64,000 nucleotides of DNA from positions 1,927,501-1,991,500 of the forward strand of contig NC_010581.1 of NCBI RefSeq assembly GCF_000019845.1. The letters are read 5' to 3'. The notes below the pieces were generated by a model that did not search any database, was not told where the DNA came from, and saw nothing but the letters and a program-made list of their open reading frames with translations. Position numbers and translations under genes: made by a program. Below, in pieces: positions 26,538 through 35,544 of the stretch (position 1 is its first letter; every line of letters starts with the position of its first letter). This DNA is from Beijerinckia indica subsp. indica ATCC 9039. Its GTDB lineage: Bacteria; Pseudomonadota; Alphaproteobacteria; Rhizobiales; Beijerinckiaceae.

Positions 26538-27275
26538 CTAGAATTTGAACTGTTCCGCGCGCGCAAAGGCCTCAAGGACTGGAAGAGAAAAATCAAACAG
26601 CGTGCGTTGGCTGATTTCGCCGCCGATTTTCTCGAATCGAACCGCCTTGCCCGCGCGCTTGGTCGGGTCGTTCTCCTCGTAAGTGAGAGCCAGGAGACGG
26701 CCTCCCTCCTGCAATTGCGCAAAGAGGGTTTCGAGTTGGGCTTCGACGGCACCATTGATGAGAATCAAATCGAACGGAGCTTGTGCGGGTACACCTTCCG
26801 CTAGCGGCCCCTCGACGACGGATACCGTCTGAAGGCCATGAGCCGCGATGGCGTTACGGGTGAAAGCGGCCCATTCCGGTTCGGATTCAAGCGCCACGAC
26901 ATCATGGGCAAGGCCGGCGAGAAGCGCCGTGGAATAGCCAGAGCCCGACGCAATATCGAGAACATGGTCGTTGGGCGTGACCTGCGCGCCCTGGATGAGA
27001 CGGGCAAGAATCAGGGGCGGCAACAAGTGACGCTCAGCGCCAGCCGGATGCGTCGGGGCTAGACGCAAAACCTTATCCGAATAAGCGACCGGGGCCAGGG
27101 AAGCCGGCAGGAAACTCTCGCGCGGGACCTCGAGCATTCTTTCAAGAAGCCGCTGGTCGGTGACATCGAACGTCCGCACCTGGCAATCGACCATGGTCTG
27201 GCGCAAGAAAGCCGATTGGTCCCCACCAGCCGGAGCGATGGGGGAGACAGGTTCGGCCAGGGAAGTGGCTGGCAT
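26538..27275 (-). CDS. Protein-L-isoaspartate O-methyltransferase family protein
   Basis: 245 residues. The PCMT domain has MVDCQVRTFDVTDQRLLERML, SFLP, then HLLPPLILARLIQ and the SAM-binding glycine motif VLDIASGSGYSTALLAGLA, with a later FDLILINGAV motif 4 segment. The usual activity is repair of isoaspartyl residues with SAM, but this alphaproteobacterial branch beside tolC has an altered N-terminal substrate loop and may not act on isoaspartate. The ATG at 27275 has AGGAG at the right distance; the frame extends further but without support. Located upstream of tolC on the same strand, as in many relatives. Confidence 0.85.
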   Translation of the reverse strand: MPATSLAEPVSPIAPAGGDQSAFLRQTMVDCQVRTFDVTDQRLLERMLEVPRESFLPASLAPVAYSDKVLRLAPTHPAGAERHLLPPLILARLIQGAQVTPNDHVLDIASGSGYSTALLAGLAHDVVALESEPEWAAFTRNAIAAHGLQTVSVVEGPLAEGVPAQAPFDLILINGAVEAQLETLFAQLQEGGRLLALTYEENDPTKRAGKAVRFEKIGGEISQRTLFDFSLPVLEAFARAEQFKF

Positions 27276-27717
27276 GAAAAACTCCTGTAGCGGCGAGATC
27301 AATGACCCAAGGATCAAGACAGCAGGATCGACGAGGTAGGACCAACAGGCAGGTTTCGGCACCTTGGCGAAGAGACGACGGAGCCAAGGCCACGACATCG
27401 CTGGCTTTAGGACAAGCGTTTTGAACTCGATCCTCGTCGGCGCCAAGCCCGACTTATGGCACCAAGATCATCTTCCGCCATGGTATAGGCCATTTATAAG
27501 CCCGGCTCCAAACGCTGTCCATCGCAGTGCAATCACAAGCATGCGCTTGCCGTTAAGCGGGAAAGCACAGTCTCGCTCCCGGTTCCAGTAGCGCCGCGAA
27601 TCGAAAAACGCTAAAAATCGGATGCAGGCTCCCGAGAGAGCCTTAGACAGAGAGGCTTTCTCGACGCCGCGGGTCCTTTACGGCTTCGCGCGCCTGTCCT
27701 TCCCTCCGGAGATCGTC
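27276..27717. other. Divergent intergenic region upstream of the PCMT-like gene and a small gene
   Basis: No gene or clear signal seen; it should hold the divergent promoters. Confidence 0.4.
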
Positions 27718-27948
27718 ATGTCCGACACCAAATCCATCGAGGAAAAACTCGATGCCCTCGTCGCCTCCCTCGCCGCGCTCACCGCTTTCGTCAGCGAAAT
27801 TCCCGATGCCGTCCATGTCGAAATGCCAAAACTGAAGGCGGCTCTTCAGGGCAACAAGGCTTTGAGCGAAACGCAGATCAAGCTCGCCATCGATGCCGCG
27901 CGTGAAATCAAACATGCCGTCCAGGCGAAACATGGCGACGCGCATTAA
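27718..27948 (+). CDS. Small hypothetical protein
   Basis: 76 residues, starting MSDTKSIEEKLDALVASLAAL; helical, with leucine-alanine heptad-like spacing in residues 7-25 and a C-terminal ETQIKLAIDAAREIKHAVQAKHG helix. No signal peptide. A GGAG lies 8 bases before the ATG (27718). Not recognised. The GNAT gene begins just after or within its 3' end, so they are probably cotranscribed. Confidence 0.6.
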   Translation: MSDTKSIEEKLDALVASLAALTAFVSEIPDAVHVEMPKLKAALQGNKALSETQIKLAIDAAREIKHAVQAKHGDAH

Positions 27949-27976
27949 TCCCGAAGATCGCTATGAGGCTATTCGT

Positions 27977-28498
27977 ATGACCGCCGACATGAGACGGGAA
28001 AATCTCTCGCCGCAGGCGGCGGCCATGCGCATCCGTCGCGCCGAAATTCGAGATCAGGACACGATTCTGGCTCTCGTCCATGAACTCGCCCTTTATGAAA
28101 AACTGAGTGGCGAAGTCGAGGCGAATGCGGAAAGCCTCGGCCAGGCCTTGTTTTGTCCAGATCCGAAAGTCTTTTGCGATCTCGTCGAGGAAGCTGGAGA
28201 GATCGTCGGCTTCTCTGTGTGGTTCTATACGTTCTCGACCTTCAAAGGCCGTCACGGCATCTGGCTGGAGGATCTCTATATCCAGCCCGCCCATCGCGGC
28301 CATGGCCTTGGCAAGGCGTTGCTCGTCGGTCTCGCGCAGCGCTGCGCGGCGGAAAATCTCGGGCGTCTGGAATGGTCCGTGCTCGACTGGAACACGCCCT
28401 CGATCGGCTTTTACCAGCACATTGGCGCGCGGCTCATGGACCAATGGACCAATTGCCGTCTCGACGGCGCGGCACTCACGCAACTCGCGGCCCTCTAA
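27977..28498 (+). CDS. GNAT-family N-acetyltransferase
   Basis: 173 residues. The acetyl-CoA-binding motif A is DLYIQPAHRGHGLGKALLVGLAQRC (Q/R-x2-G-x-G/A form: RGHGLGKAL), motif B follows in LEWSVLDWNTPSIGFYQHIGA. This is the SAT/diamine-type subgroup (start MRIRRAEIRDQDTILALVHELALYEKL, 'Y' near the end of motif B), often acting on polyamines or small amines; the substrate is not certain. The ATG at 27977 has GAGG 8 bases away; ATGs at 27932 and 28025 are alternatives. Confidence 0.85.
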   Translation: MTADMRRENLSPQAAAMRIRRAEIRDQDTILALVHELALYEKLSGEVEANAESLGQALFCPDPKVFCDLVEEAGEIVGFSVWFYTFSTFKGRHGIWLEDLYIQPAHRGHGLGKALLVGLAQRCAAENLGRLEWSVLDWNTPSIGFYQHIGARLMDQWTNCRLDGAALTQLAAL

Positions 28499-28583
28499 GC
28501 CGTTTCAAGCAAAGCCTTTTTGCTGAGTGACAAGAAAAGGCTCATTCGATGAGGCAGAGCTTTCACACGACTCGAGGAAGCGT

Positions 28584-29180
28584 GTGAGAGCTCTGTTTCT
28601 CCGTTCCTTGCCCAATCATAAGCTGGATCCCGCCTTGGGGGATAACGACTTTCCTCTTACAATCGTCGCGGCCCTTGCCGACAATCGCGTCATCGGGCTG
28701 AATCAGGCCATGCCTTGGGATCTTCCTGGTGATCGCCGTCATTTTCGCGAGCGGACCTGGGGCAAACCCATGCTGATGGGGCGCAAAACCTTCGAGTCTA
28801 TCGGCCGCGCCCTGCCCGGGCGCGAAACCATTGTCCTGACGAGAGACGAGACCTTTGCCGCGCCCGGCGTCTTGGTCGCGCATGATCTTGAAGGCGCGCT
28901 CGGCCTCGCACACGATTGGGCCAGAATCATGGGCGCCAAGACGATCATTCTGGTCGGCGGCGGCGAGCTTTTCGCCGCTCTGTTGCCAAGGGTCGAACGG
29001 CTCGAACTCACCCTTGTCGAGGGGAATCCAAAAGGCGATACATTCTTCCCTCCGATCGATTGGTCACAATGGGAGGAAGAGAAGCGATCAGGCCCACTGC
29101 AGGGTCCAAACGACACAATCTCTTACCAATTCGTCGATTATCATCGGAAGCTTGGCGCCGGCGCGACTATCCACTCATGA
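28584..29180 (+). CDS. folA: Dihydrofolate reductase
   Basis: 198 residues from a GTG at 28584, chosen because GAGGA precedes it by 5 bases and no ATG exists upstream in frame; an earlier GTG (28527) lies within a potential hairpin and has no ribosome site. Reduces dihydrofolate to tetrahydrofolate with NADPH. Core motifs: IVAALADNRVIGLNQAMPWDLPGDRRHFRERTWG substrate loop, LMGRKTFESIGRALPGRETIVLTR, and the NADPH-binding VGGGELFAALL. About 28 residues precede the usual start. Confidence 0.93.
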   Translation: MRALFLRSLPNHKLDPALGDNDFPLTIVAALADNRVIGLNQAMPWDLPGDRRHFRERTWGKPMLMGRKTFESIGRALPGRETIVLTRDETFAAPGVLVAHDLEGALGLAHDWARIMGAKTIILVGGGELFAALLPRVERLELTLVEGNPKGDTFFPPIDWSQWEEEKRSGPLQGPNDTISYQFVDYHRKLGAGATIHS

Positions 29181-29259
29181 TTGCTTGACTTACAAAACGC
29201 ATCAGGAAGGATATCCGGCGATGCATGACCTCTATGCGCAGCGAACCTGGAAAAGATGA

Positions 29260-30429
29260 ATGCCCTGGAGCAATAACGGCGGCAATGGCGAGAAGGGCAT
29301 GGAGCCGAGCGGGAATCCCTGGAAATCTGGAACGGAAGGCCCTTGGGGTCAGCGCCCGGAACCTCCGTCCAGCGATTTCGGAGATTGGCTCCGGCGCGGC
29401 CTGGACAGATTGAGGCAACTTCCTCCGACCGGCTGGAATATCAATATCGGCATCGGCGTTGTGCTGCTCCTCCTCTTCCTTTGGCTCGCATCCGGTTTCT
29501 ATACCGTGCGGCCCAATGAGATCGGCCTCAACAAGACATTCGGACGCTTTACCAGCAGGGCGAATCCCGGCCTCAATTACAACTATCCCTTCCCCATCGG
29601 CAGCGTGCAGATCCTGCAAGTGACCGATCGGAATACGATCAATATCGGCTTTACCATCCGGCCGGATGCCCGCCATCCCAATACCCAGGCACAATATGAT
29701 CTGCCCGAGGAAAGCCTGATGCTGACGGGCGATGAAAATATCGCCGATGTGAAATTCGTGGTGGTCTGGCAGATCGATCCTTTGCGCCCCGAGGATTTTG
29801 CCTTCAATGTCGCCAATCAGCGTGAAACCGTGAAAGCCGTCGCTGAAAGCGCCATGCGCGAAGTGATCGGGCGCAGCCAGATCCAGCGCATTCTGACCGC
29901 CGAGCGCAAGGTCATCGAGCCGGCGGTGCAGGAGCTCATGCAGAAAGTCCTCAACGACTACAAAGCTGGCGTTCTCATTTTGCAAGTACAATTGCAATCC
30001 GTCGATCCACCTGAGCAGGTGATTGCCGCCTTTCGCGATGTGACAGCGGCGCAGCAGGATCTCGATCGTATGCGCAACGAGGCTGAAGCCTATGCCAATC
30101 GCATCGTACCGGAAGCACGCGGCGCGGCGGCGGCAATCGTGCAGGAAGCAGAAGGTTATCGCGCCCGTTCCATCGCCGAGGCGACTGGCCAGGCGGCGCG
30201 CTTCAACCAGATTTACGATGAATATAAAAAGGCTCCGCAAATCACACGCGAGCGGCTTTATCTCGAAACCCTCGAACGGGTTCTCGGCAGTGTGGACAAG
30301 GTGCTGATCGACGCCAAGACCGGCCAGGGAGCCGTCCAGGGCGTTCTCCCCTATCTGCCGCTCGATCACTTCCAGACCGAGACCAAGGCGCCGGAGACCC
30401 GGGCCCCCAAGGCGGGAGATCAGAAATGA
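29260..30429 (+). CDS. hflK: FtsH protease modulator HflK
   Basis: 389 residues. A glycine-rich cytoplasmic head (residues 5-45) is followed by one membrane helix (about 62-82, IGVVLLLLFLWLASGFYTV), then the SPFH/prohibitin domain (RPNEIGLNKTFGRF, LMLTGDENIADVKFVVVWQI) and a long helical arm rich in A, E and R (AAAAIVQEAEGYRARSIAEATGQAARF). With HflC it forms a membrane cage that encloses FtsH and limits its proteolysis. GGAAAAG precedes the ATG. Confidence 0.96.
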   Translation: MPWSNNGGNGEKGMEPSGNPWKSGTEGPWGQRPEPPSSDFGDWLRRGLDRLRQLPPTGWNINIGIGVVLLLLFLWLASGFYTVRPNEIGLNKTFGRFTSRANPGLNYNYPFPIGSVQILQVTDRNTINIGFTIRPDARHPNTQAQYDLPEESLMLTGDENIADVKFVVVWQIDPLRPEDFAFNVANQRETVKAVAESAMREVIGRSQIQRILTAERKVIEPAVQELMQKVLNDYKAGVLILQVQLQSVDPPEQVIAAFRDVTAAQQDLDRMRNEAEAYANRIVPEARGAAAAIVQEAEGYRARSIAEATGQAARFNQIYDEYKKAPQITRERLYLETLERVLGSVDKVLIDAKTGQGAVQGVLPYLPLDHFQTETKAPETRAPKAGDQK

Positions 30430-31313
30430 AATACCCGTCCGGCCTCGCGCTTTCGCTCGTGCTGCTTGTCCTTGTCCTTCTCGGCGGTGGCACGTTCTTC
30501 ATCGTGCAGCAGACACAGCAAGCCCTGGTTCTGCGCTTCGGCGAGCCCCTGCCCGGTCGTGGTCTCGTCACCAAGCCTGGCTTGTATTTCAAGCTTCCCT
30601 CCATCGAAACCGCCGTCTTTCTCGACAATCGTATTCTCGATGTCGAAACCGCGAAACAGGAGGTTCTTGCTTCCGACAATACGCGCATCGAGGTGGACGC
30701 TTTTCTACGCTACAGGATCATTGATCCCTTGCGTTTCTACCAGAGCGTCGGCTCGGTGGAGCGGGCAGCCAATCAGCTCGGCTACATTTTGAATTCGGCG
30801 GTAAGGCGTGTTCTCGGCGAGGCCAATCTCACCCAGATCGTGCGTGACGAACGCGCGCAATTAATGGTCAAGATCCGTGATCAGGTCAATCGGGAGGCCG
30901 ATCGTCTCGGCGTCACTGTCGTGGATGTCCGCATACGCCGCGCCGACCTGCCACGCCAGATTTCCGAAAAAGTATTCAACCGCATGCAGACCGAGCGCGC
31001 CCGCGAAGCGGCGGAATATCGGGCACAAGGGTCGGAACAGGCACAAATGATCACCGCCAAAGCCAATCGCGATGTGACGATCATCCAGGCCGAAGCACGC
31101 CGTCAAGGCGAACAGATTCGCGGCGAAGGCGACGCCCAGCGCGCCCGTATTTTCGCCGAGGCGTTCGGACGAGACCAGGATTTTTTCGCTTTTTATCGCT
31201 CGATGCAGGCCTATGAAACGAGTCTGAAACCCGACTCGACCAAGCTGGTCATCGATCCAGGGTCCGAGTTTTTCCGTTTTCTCGGAAGCTCTTCAGGACG
31301 CGCCGCACAGTAA
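30426..31313 (+). CDS. hflC: FtsH protease modulator HflC
   Basis: 295 residues, partner of HflK. N-terminal membrane helix (LALSLVLLVLVLLGGGTFFIV), SPFH domain (QQALVLRFGEPL, LDVETAKQEVLASDNTRIEVDAFLRYRI) and C-terminal helical region (RADLPRQISEKVFNRMQTERAREAAEYRAQG). It starts by a 4-base ATGA overlap with hflK, so translation is coupled. A Rho-independent terminator follows. Confidence 0.96.
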   Translation: MKYPSGLALSLVLLVLVLLGGGTFFIVQQTQQALVLRFGEPLPGRGLVTKPGLYFKLPSIETAVFLDNRILDVETAKQEVLASDNTRIEVDAFLRYRIIDPLRFYQSVGSVERAANQLGYILNSAVRRVLGEANLTQIVRDERAQLMVKIRDQVNREADRLGVTVVDVRIRRADLPRQISEKVFNRMQTERAREAAEYRAQGSEQAQMITAKANRDVTIIQAEARRQGEQIRGEGDAQRARIFAEAFGRDQDFFAFYRSMQAYETSLKPDSTKLVIDPGSEFFRFLGSSSGRAAQ

Positions 31314-31330
31314 GGGTCTCGAACGCGAGC

Positions 31331-31365
31331 AGAAGCCCGACACCTTACCGGTATCGGGCTTTTGG
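31331..31365 (+). terminator. Rho-independent terminator of hflKC
   Basis: AAGCCCGA...TCGGGCTT stem (about 31333-31361) with an inner ACC/GGT pairing and a short T-run, 20 bases after the hflC stop. Confidence 0.75.
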
Positions 31366-31378
31366 GGATTTAAAAGCT

Positions 31379-32107
31379 TTATTTCGCCTCAGGCTTGGTC
31401 CCGCCGGTTTTCGGCTCTTCCTTGGCCGCGTCTTTCTTCTTCGGCGTGGCGATCACATCCTTGGAGATGAAACGAAGCCCGTCCTGCGCCTGCTTCAATG
31501 CCAGATTGGCGTTGTAATAATCGTGGGACTCCAAGAGGCTCGCCGCATGAGCGACCGTATCTATGGTGTCCTGCAATGGCGCGACGACCAGGATGAAATC
31601 CGCCTCTGCACCCGTGACTTTCAAGACCTCATGCGCCTTGCCAGCCTTGCCCTGCCGTAAATGCCGATTGGCCGTCGCGACAGCGGCACTTTTGACGCGG
31701 CTGCCCGCCAGATTTTCATTCAGGACGAATTCGCTATCGACCGGGATCCAGGCAACCGACTTGGCCGCATCGGCCTCCGGCTTAGCGGCGTCAGCCGACG
31801 TTTTTGGTGCTGGCGACAATTCGGAGGCAGCCTTCAAAAACTGGCTATCGTCGGCTTTCGCGCGCGTTAGGGCTTGTTGCGCCTCTGCCACCAGCTTCAC
31901 CGCGGATTGTGTATCACCATCATAAATCGCCTGACGGGCCAGCTCGATATCTTCGAAAGCAAGATGACCATCATTTGATAGTTTGGCGAAATCTTCTGCC
32001 ACCACTTTATCGTTGGCGACCTCTTTCGCGGTCTCCGCGGCGAGCAGATTGTGTACTCCCAGCCCCGTGGCCAGGATGGTTGCCATTACGAATCTGATTC
32101 TCTTCAT
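31379..32107 (-). CDS. YfdX-family periplasmic protein
   Basis: 242 residues with a signal peptide (MKRIRFVMATILATGLGVHNLLAAETA). The YfdX pattern is clear: FAKLSNDGHLAFEDIELARQAIYDGDTQSAVKLVAEAQQAL, then WIPVDSEFVLNENL, LRQGKAGKAHEVLKVTGAEADFILVVAPLQDTIDTVAHAASLLE and an HDYYNANLALKQAQDGLRFI end. In enterobacteria yfdX is acid-induced and its protein helps periplasmic proteins resist acid. The ATG at 32107 has GGAGAAATATC before it. Tail-to-tail with hflC. A lysine-rich C-terminal tail (KKKDAAKEEPKTG) follows the domain. Confidence 0.88.
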   Translation of the reverse strand: MKRIRFVMATILATGLGVHNLLAAETAKEVANDKVVAEDFAKLSNDGHLAFEDIELARQAIYDGDTQSAVKLVAEAQQALTRAKADDSQFLKAASELSPAPKTSADAAKPEADAAKSVAWIPVDSEFVLNENLAGSRVKSAAVATANRHLRQGKAGKAHEVLKVTGAEADFILVVAPLQDTIDTVAHAASLLESHDYYNANLALKQAQDGLRFISKDVIATPKKKDAAKEEPKTGGTKPEAK

Positions 32108-32608
32108 GATATTTCTCCATGACACCCTATCCACAGATGCACGGATGCCTTGGCGACCTTAGGCCTGTCAATGCGACGCTCGCCGGGGATAAGCCCCGGC
32201 CAGGTCCTGCCAATGCCATGACAAAGGCGTGCCCAGTTTCATTGAAAGCTTGTTTCTCTTTCAGAGTTTATTGTTAAGTTTATGCTTATCCTGGACCTTC
32301 GCCAAGCTCCGCTCAAGCCAAGATCGTGATCATATGCCGCGGCCAGGGAAGCGGGTGATGCCCACAAATCAGCGTGAGCATTGGCGTTCATCGCGGTTCA
32401 TCGGGCAAGAATGATGCGTCCTTTTCAGTTTTTCATGGTGCGGCGAGACAAAAAGTGGTTTCCACGGAGAGTTGAGAAATTCCCAAGCGCTTTTTTCAGC
32501 GCAAACGGTCTACACTATTAAAAAAGCCGTTCTTTCCCTTCAGAGCCTGGCTCGATTGCAAAAGCCTCAACGAGACGAGGCGTCACGTCACGATCGGAGA
32601 TCATTTCC
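32108..32608. other. Divergent intergenic region between yfdX-like gene and degP-type gene
   Basis: No gene seen. A strong hairpin GCCGGGG/CCCCGGC (32182-32200) lies about 75 bases upstream of the YfdX start, within its likely leader or promoter. The region should carry both promoters; a stress-sigma consensus could not be assigned with confidence. Confidence 0.45.
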
Positions 32609-34177
32609 ATGGGTTTGGCCCGCAGGTTCCTTCCCGTTTCCTTCCCCCTACCGGTACGACCCGCGCGAGGCCGGGCGCTGCGCTTCGGCTCAAGCCTCGC
32701 ACTGAGCCTCACTTCGGGACTCATGCTGGCCACGACCTCTTTGCCGCCTTTTACCTTGGTCGAGGCACAAGCGCGCGGACCAGAATCCCTGGCCGATCTC
32801 TCGGCTGCCGTCAGCGATGCGGTCGTCAATATTTCCGCGACGCAGACCGTGGACGAAAAGCGCCCCGGCAATGGGCCACAGCTTGAGCCAGGCACGCCGT
32901 TCGACGATCTGTTCGAGGAATTTTTCCGTCGCCGGCAGCAGCGTGGCGGTGGTGGGGGTGGCGGTGCCGTTCCGCGCCCGCATGAGCGCCGCTCGAATTC
33001 GCTGGGCTCTGGCTTCGTCATCGATCCGGCCGGCATCATCATCACCAATAATCACGTCATCGCCGATGCCAATGAGGTGACGGTCATCTTTACCGATGGT
33101 CAAAAGCTCAAGGCGCAGGTCCTCGGCAAGGATGCGAAGGTCGATGTGGCTGTCCTCAAGGTCAAGCCGGAGAAGCCCCTGAAGGCCGTTAAATTCGGCG
33201 ACAGTGAAGTCATGCGGGTCGGTGATTGGGTCATTGCCGTCGGCAATCCCTTCGGGCTCGGCGGCACGGTGACGGCGGGCATTGTTTCGGCGCGCAACCG
33301 CAACATCGATTCCGGCCCTTACGACAATTATATCCAGACCGATGCAGCCATCAACAAGGGGAATTCCGGTGGCCCCTTGTTCAATATGGCCGGTGAGGTG
33401 ATCGGTATTAATACAGCGATCCTGTCGCCCTCCGGCGGCTCGATCGGCATCGGTTTCGCGACGCCTGCGTCCATGGTCGTTCCGATTGTGGAGCAATTGC
33501 AGAAATTTGGCGAAACACGCCGGGGCTGGCTTGGCGTGCGCATCCAGAATGTCGATGACACCATCGCCGAAAGCCTCAATCTCGGCACGGCGCGCGGCGC
33601 GTTGATCGCCGGCGTGGACGACAAGGGACCGGCCAAGTCGGCTGGCCTCTCCGCTGGCGACGTCATCGTCAAATTCGATGGCACTGCAATCAAGGAATCG
33701 CGTGATCTGCCCAAGCTCGTCGCCATGGCCGCCGTCGGCAAGGACGTGCCGGTCGTCCTGATCCGTCAGGGCAAGGAGATCACCAAAAACGTGAAGCTCG
33801 GCCGTCTCGAGGACAATGAGAAACAGGCCTCGCTCAATACGCCCGATCGCGACGAAAGCGCGCTCGGCTCAGCGAGCCAGCGTGTCCTGGGGATGAGCCT
33901 GTCTGCGCTGACCGACGAAGCTCGGCAGAAATTCGCGATCCGCGACACTGTCGCATCGGGCGTCGTCATCACCGATGTCGATCCTGAATCGGCGGCGGCG
34001 GAAAAACATATTCAGCCGGGTGAACTGGTCGTCGAAATCAATCAGGACGCGGTGAAGACACCGGCCGAGATCAACAAGAAATTGCAGAGCCTGAAGGAGC
34101 AAGGCAAGAAATCAGCTTTGCTGCTCGTCTCCAACGGACAGGGTGAAGTGCGTTTCGTCGCTCTTGCCATTCCTTGA
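32609..34177 (+). CDS. Do-family (DegP/DegQ) periplasmic serine protease
   Basis: 522 residues. A long arginine-rich N-terminus precedes a hydrophobic signal (LALSLTSGLMLATTSLPPF), a possible signal anchor. The trypsin-like domain has His149 in ITNNHVIADANEVTVI, Asp179 in DAKVDVAVLKVKP and Ser253 in GNSGGPLFN. Two PDZ domains follow (about 300-395 and 415-520). A run of seven glycines at about 113-119 lies in the LA-loop region. It degrades or refolds misfolded envelope proteins. GGAG lies 9 bases before the ATG. Confidence 0.93.
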   Translation: MGLARRFLPVSFPLPVRPARGRALRFGSSLALSLTSGLMLATTSLPPFTLVEAQARGPESLADLSAAVSDAVVNISATQTVDEKRPGNGPQLEPGTPFDDLFEEFFRRRQQRGGGGGGGAVPRPHERRSNSLGSGFVIDPAGIIITNNHVIADANEVTVIFTDGQKLKAQVLGKDAKVDVAVLKVKPEKPLKAVKFGDSEVMRVGDWVIAVGNPFGLGGTVTAGIVSARNRNIDSGPYDNYIQTDAAINKGNSGGPLFNMAGEVIGINTAILSPSGGSIGIGFATPASMVVPIVEQLQKFGETRRGWLGVRIQNVDDTIAESLNLGTARGALIAGVDDKGPAKSAGLSAGDVIVKFDGTAIKESRDLPKLVAMAAVGKDVPVVLIRQGKEITKNVKLGRLEDNEKQASLNTPDRDESALGSASQRVLGMSLSALTDEARQKFAIRDTVASGVVITDVDPESAAAEKHIQPGELVVEINQDAVKTPAEINKKLQSLKEQGKKSALLLVSNGQGEVRFVALAIP

Positions 34178-34231
34178 AACGTCATTCCGTAACCGGCACC
34201 GGAAGCGATTTGACTTTTCCGTATTTCCTTG

Positions 34232-34266
34232 GAGCCGAGGTGGATCATCCGCCTCGGCTCAATTTT
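34232..34266 (+). terminator. Rho-independent terminator of the degP-type gene
   Basis: GAGCCGAGG (34232-34240) pairs with CCTCGGCTC (34252-34260); the loop can pair further (GGAT/ATCC). A short AATTTTA follows. Confidence 0.75.
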
Positions 34267-34338
34267 ATGGTCCGACAGCCCGCGTCTTATATTCATTCAA
34301 TAATACCAAAAGTCATAAAGAGTGACTCACGGAGACAC

Positions 34339-34380
34339 CTGAAATTTTCGATATGCCTTTGAAAAGGCGAAAATTCGGGA
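34339..34380. repeat. Degenerate palindromic repeat, copy A
   Basis: About 40 bases with imperfect symmetry around GCCTTTGAAAAGGC. Roughly three quarters identical to 26001-26042 by eye. Not part of any gene. Confidence 0.45.
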
Positions 34381-34424
34381 CAAGGAACCAAGCATCCCTA
34401 TCGCGAGACTTGGCATAAAGTCGT

Positions 34425-35492
34425 TCAGAGATACTTCTCACTGATGTCGATCGTCGACTCCCTGCCTAGCTGGCCGAAGTGGGCGGCAAGCCAAGCATCT
34501 GCCCGCTCGCGGCCGACATTCATAAGCTTGTTGACCTGGTCCCAGTCAGCGTTCAATTTACTCCCCGCGCTCATCGTTCGCATCACATCGTCTGCCTCGA
34601 TACTGTGAATCAGCATGCGCTTCATGGTGTTGTCCAGGATCTTCTGCTCCTCGATCAGCTTGGTCACGAAACAGACTGAGCGCATCTCACGCATGAGCGA
34701 GGAGTTGAAGCTGATTTCGTTGATGCGATTCAGGATCTCGCCTGCTGTTTTTGGCACATCGGGGCGCTCGATGGGATTGATATGGACAATCACCACGTCT
34801 CGGCTTTCGCAATTATAGATGAGTGGGAAGATTGCCGGATTGCCCATATACCCACCATCCCAAAAGTACTCACCGTCGATTTCGATCGCCTGGAACAGAA
34901 ACGGAAGACAAGCCGAAGCCAGAACAGCGTCGGGTCCGATCTCTTCGTTGTCAAACACACGTATCTTTCCCGTTCTTACGTTCGTTGCCGAGAGAAAAAG
35001 CTTGATCGGACAATGCGGCTTGCGTATCGCGTCAAAGTCGACCGTATCGCAAAGGATGGAACGCAGAGGATTGATGTTGAACGGGTTGAACTGGTAGGGT
35101 GAAAACAACCGGGTCAAGAGGTCGAATTGGACGAAAACCGGCGATTTGTCGAGGGAGTGGTTGCCCATCAACCGGTCAAACAGAGTTGGCTGTAGAGGGC
35201 TGAGCGACGCTAGATAGGCAAGGTGGTGCCAAAAGTTCGTCAGCGCCTGTCGTGCGCCTGTGCGCCCACCGACGGCCAGCCCATAAGCCAGTACCGTTGC
35301 GTTCACCGCGCCAACACTCGTGGCGCTGATACCGTCGAAGTCGATACGTTCATCTTCAAGGAGCCGATCGAGCACGCCCCAGGCAAAAGCTCCATGCGAG
35401 CCGCCACCCTGGAGCGCTAAATTGATCCGCTTCAGATGAGGTGAATTGGTGACCCCGAAGTCCAGAGGGTGGGTTTCGATGCCGGTATCCAT
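34425..35492 (-). CDS. Patatin-like phospholipase
   Basis: 355 residues, no signal peptide. The oxyanion-hole loop LALQGGGSHGAFAWGVLD is near residue 24-41, the nucleophile is Ser59 in GISATSVGAVNA and the catalytic Asp is Asp212 in YFWDGGYMGNP. The elbow is A-T-S-V-G rather than the classical G-x-S-x-G, as I recall for one patatin branch of rhizobia. It should hydrolyse acyl esters of phospholipids or storage lipids, probably at the cytoplasmic face of the membrane. The ATG at 35492 has GGGGAGG before it. It follows the cyclase gene with a 52-base gap, so the two form an operon. Confidence 0.88.
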   Translation of the reverse strand: MDTGIETHPLDFGVTNSPHLKRINLALQGGGSHGAFAWGVLDRLLEDERIDFDGISATSVGAVNATVLAYGLAVGGRTGARQALTNFWHHLAYLASLSPLQPTLFDRLMGNHSLDKSPVFVQFDLLTRLFSPYQFNPFNINPLRSILCDTVDFDAIRKPHCPIKLFLSATNVRTGKIRVFDNEEIGPDAVLASACLPFLFQAIEIDGEYFWDGGYMGNPAIFPLIYNCESRDVVIVHINPIERPDVPKTAGEILNRINEISFNSSLMREMRSVCFVTKLIEEQKILDNTMKRMLIHSIEADDVMRTMSAGSKLNADWDQVNKLMNVGRERADAWLAAHFGQLGRESTIDISEKYL

Positions 35493-35544
35493 GCAGCCTC
35501 CCCTTTCATTCCCGACCAATGTCTAGACCGAAGGGCGCGTGAAT

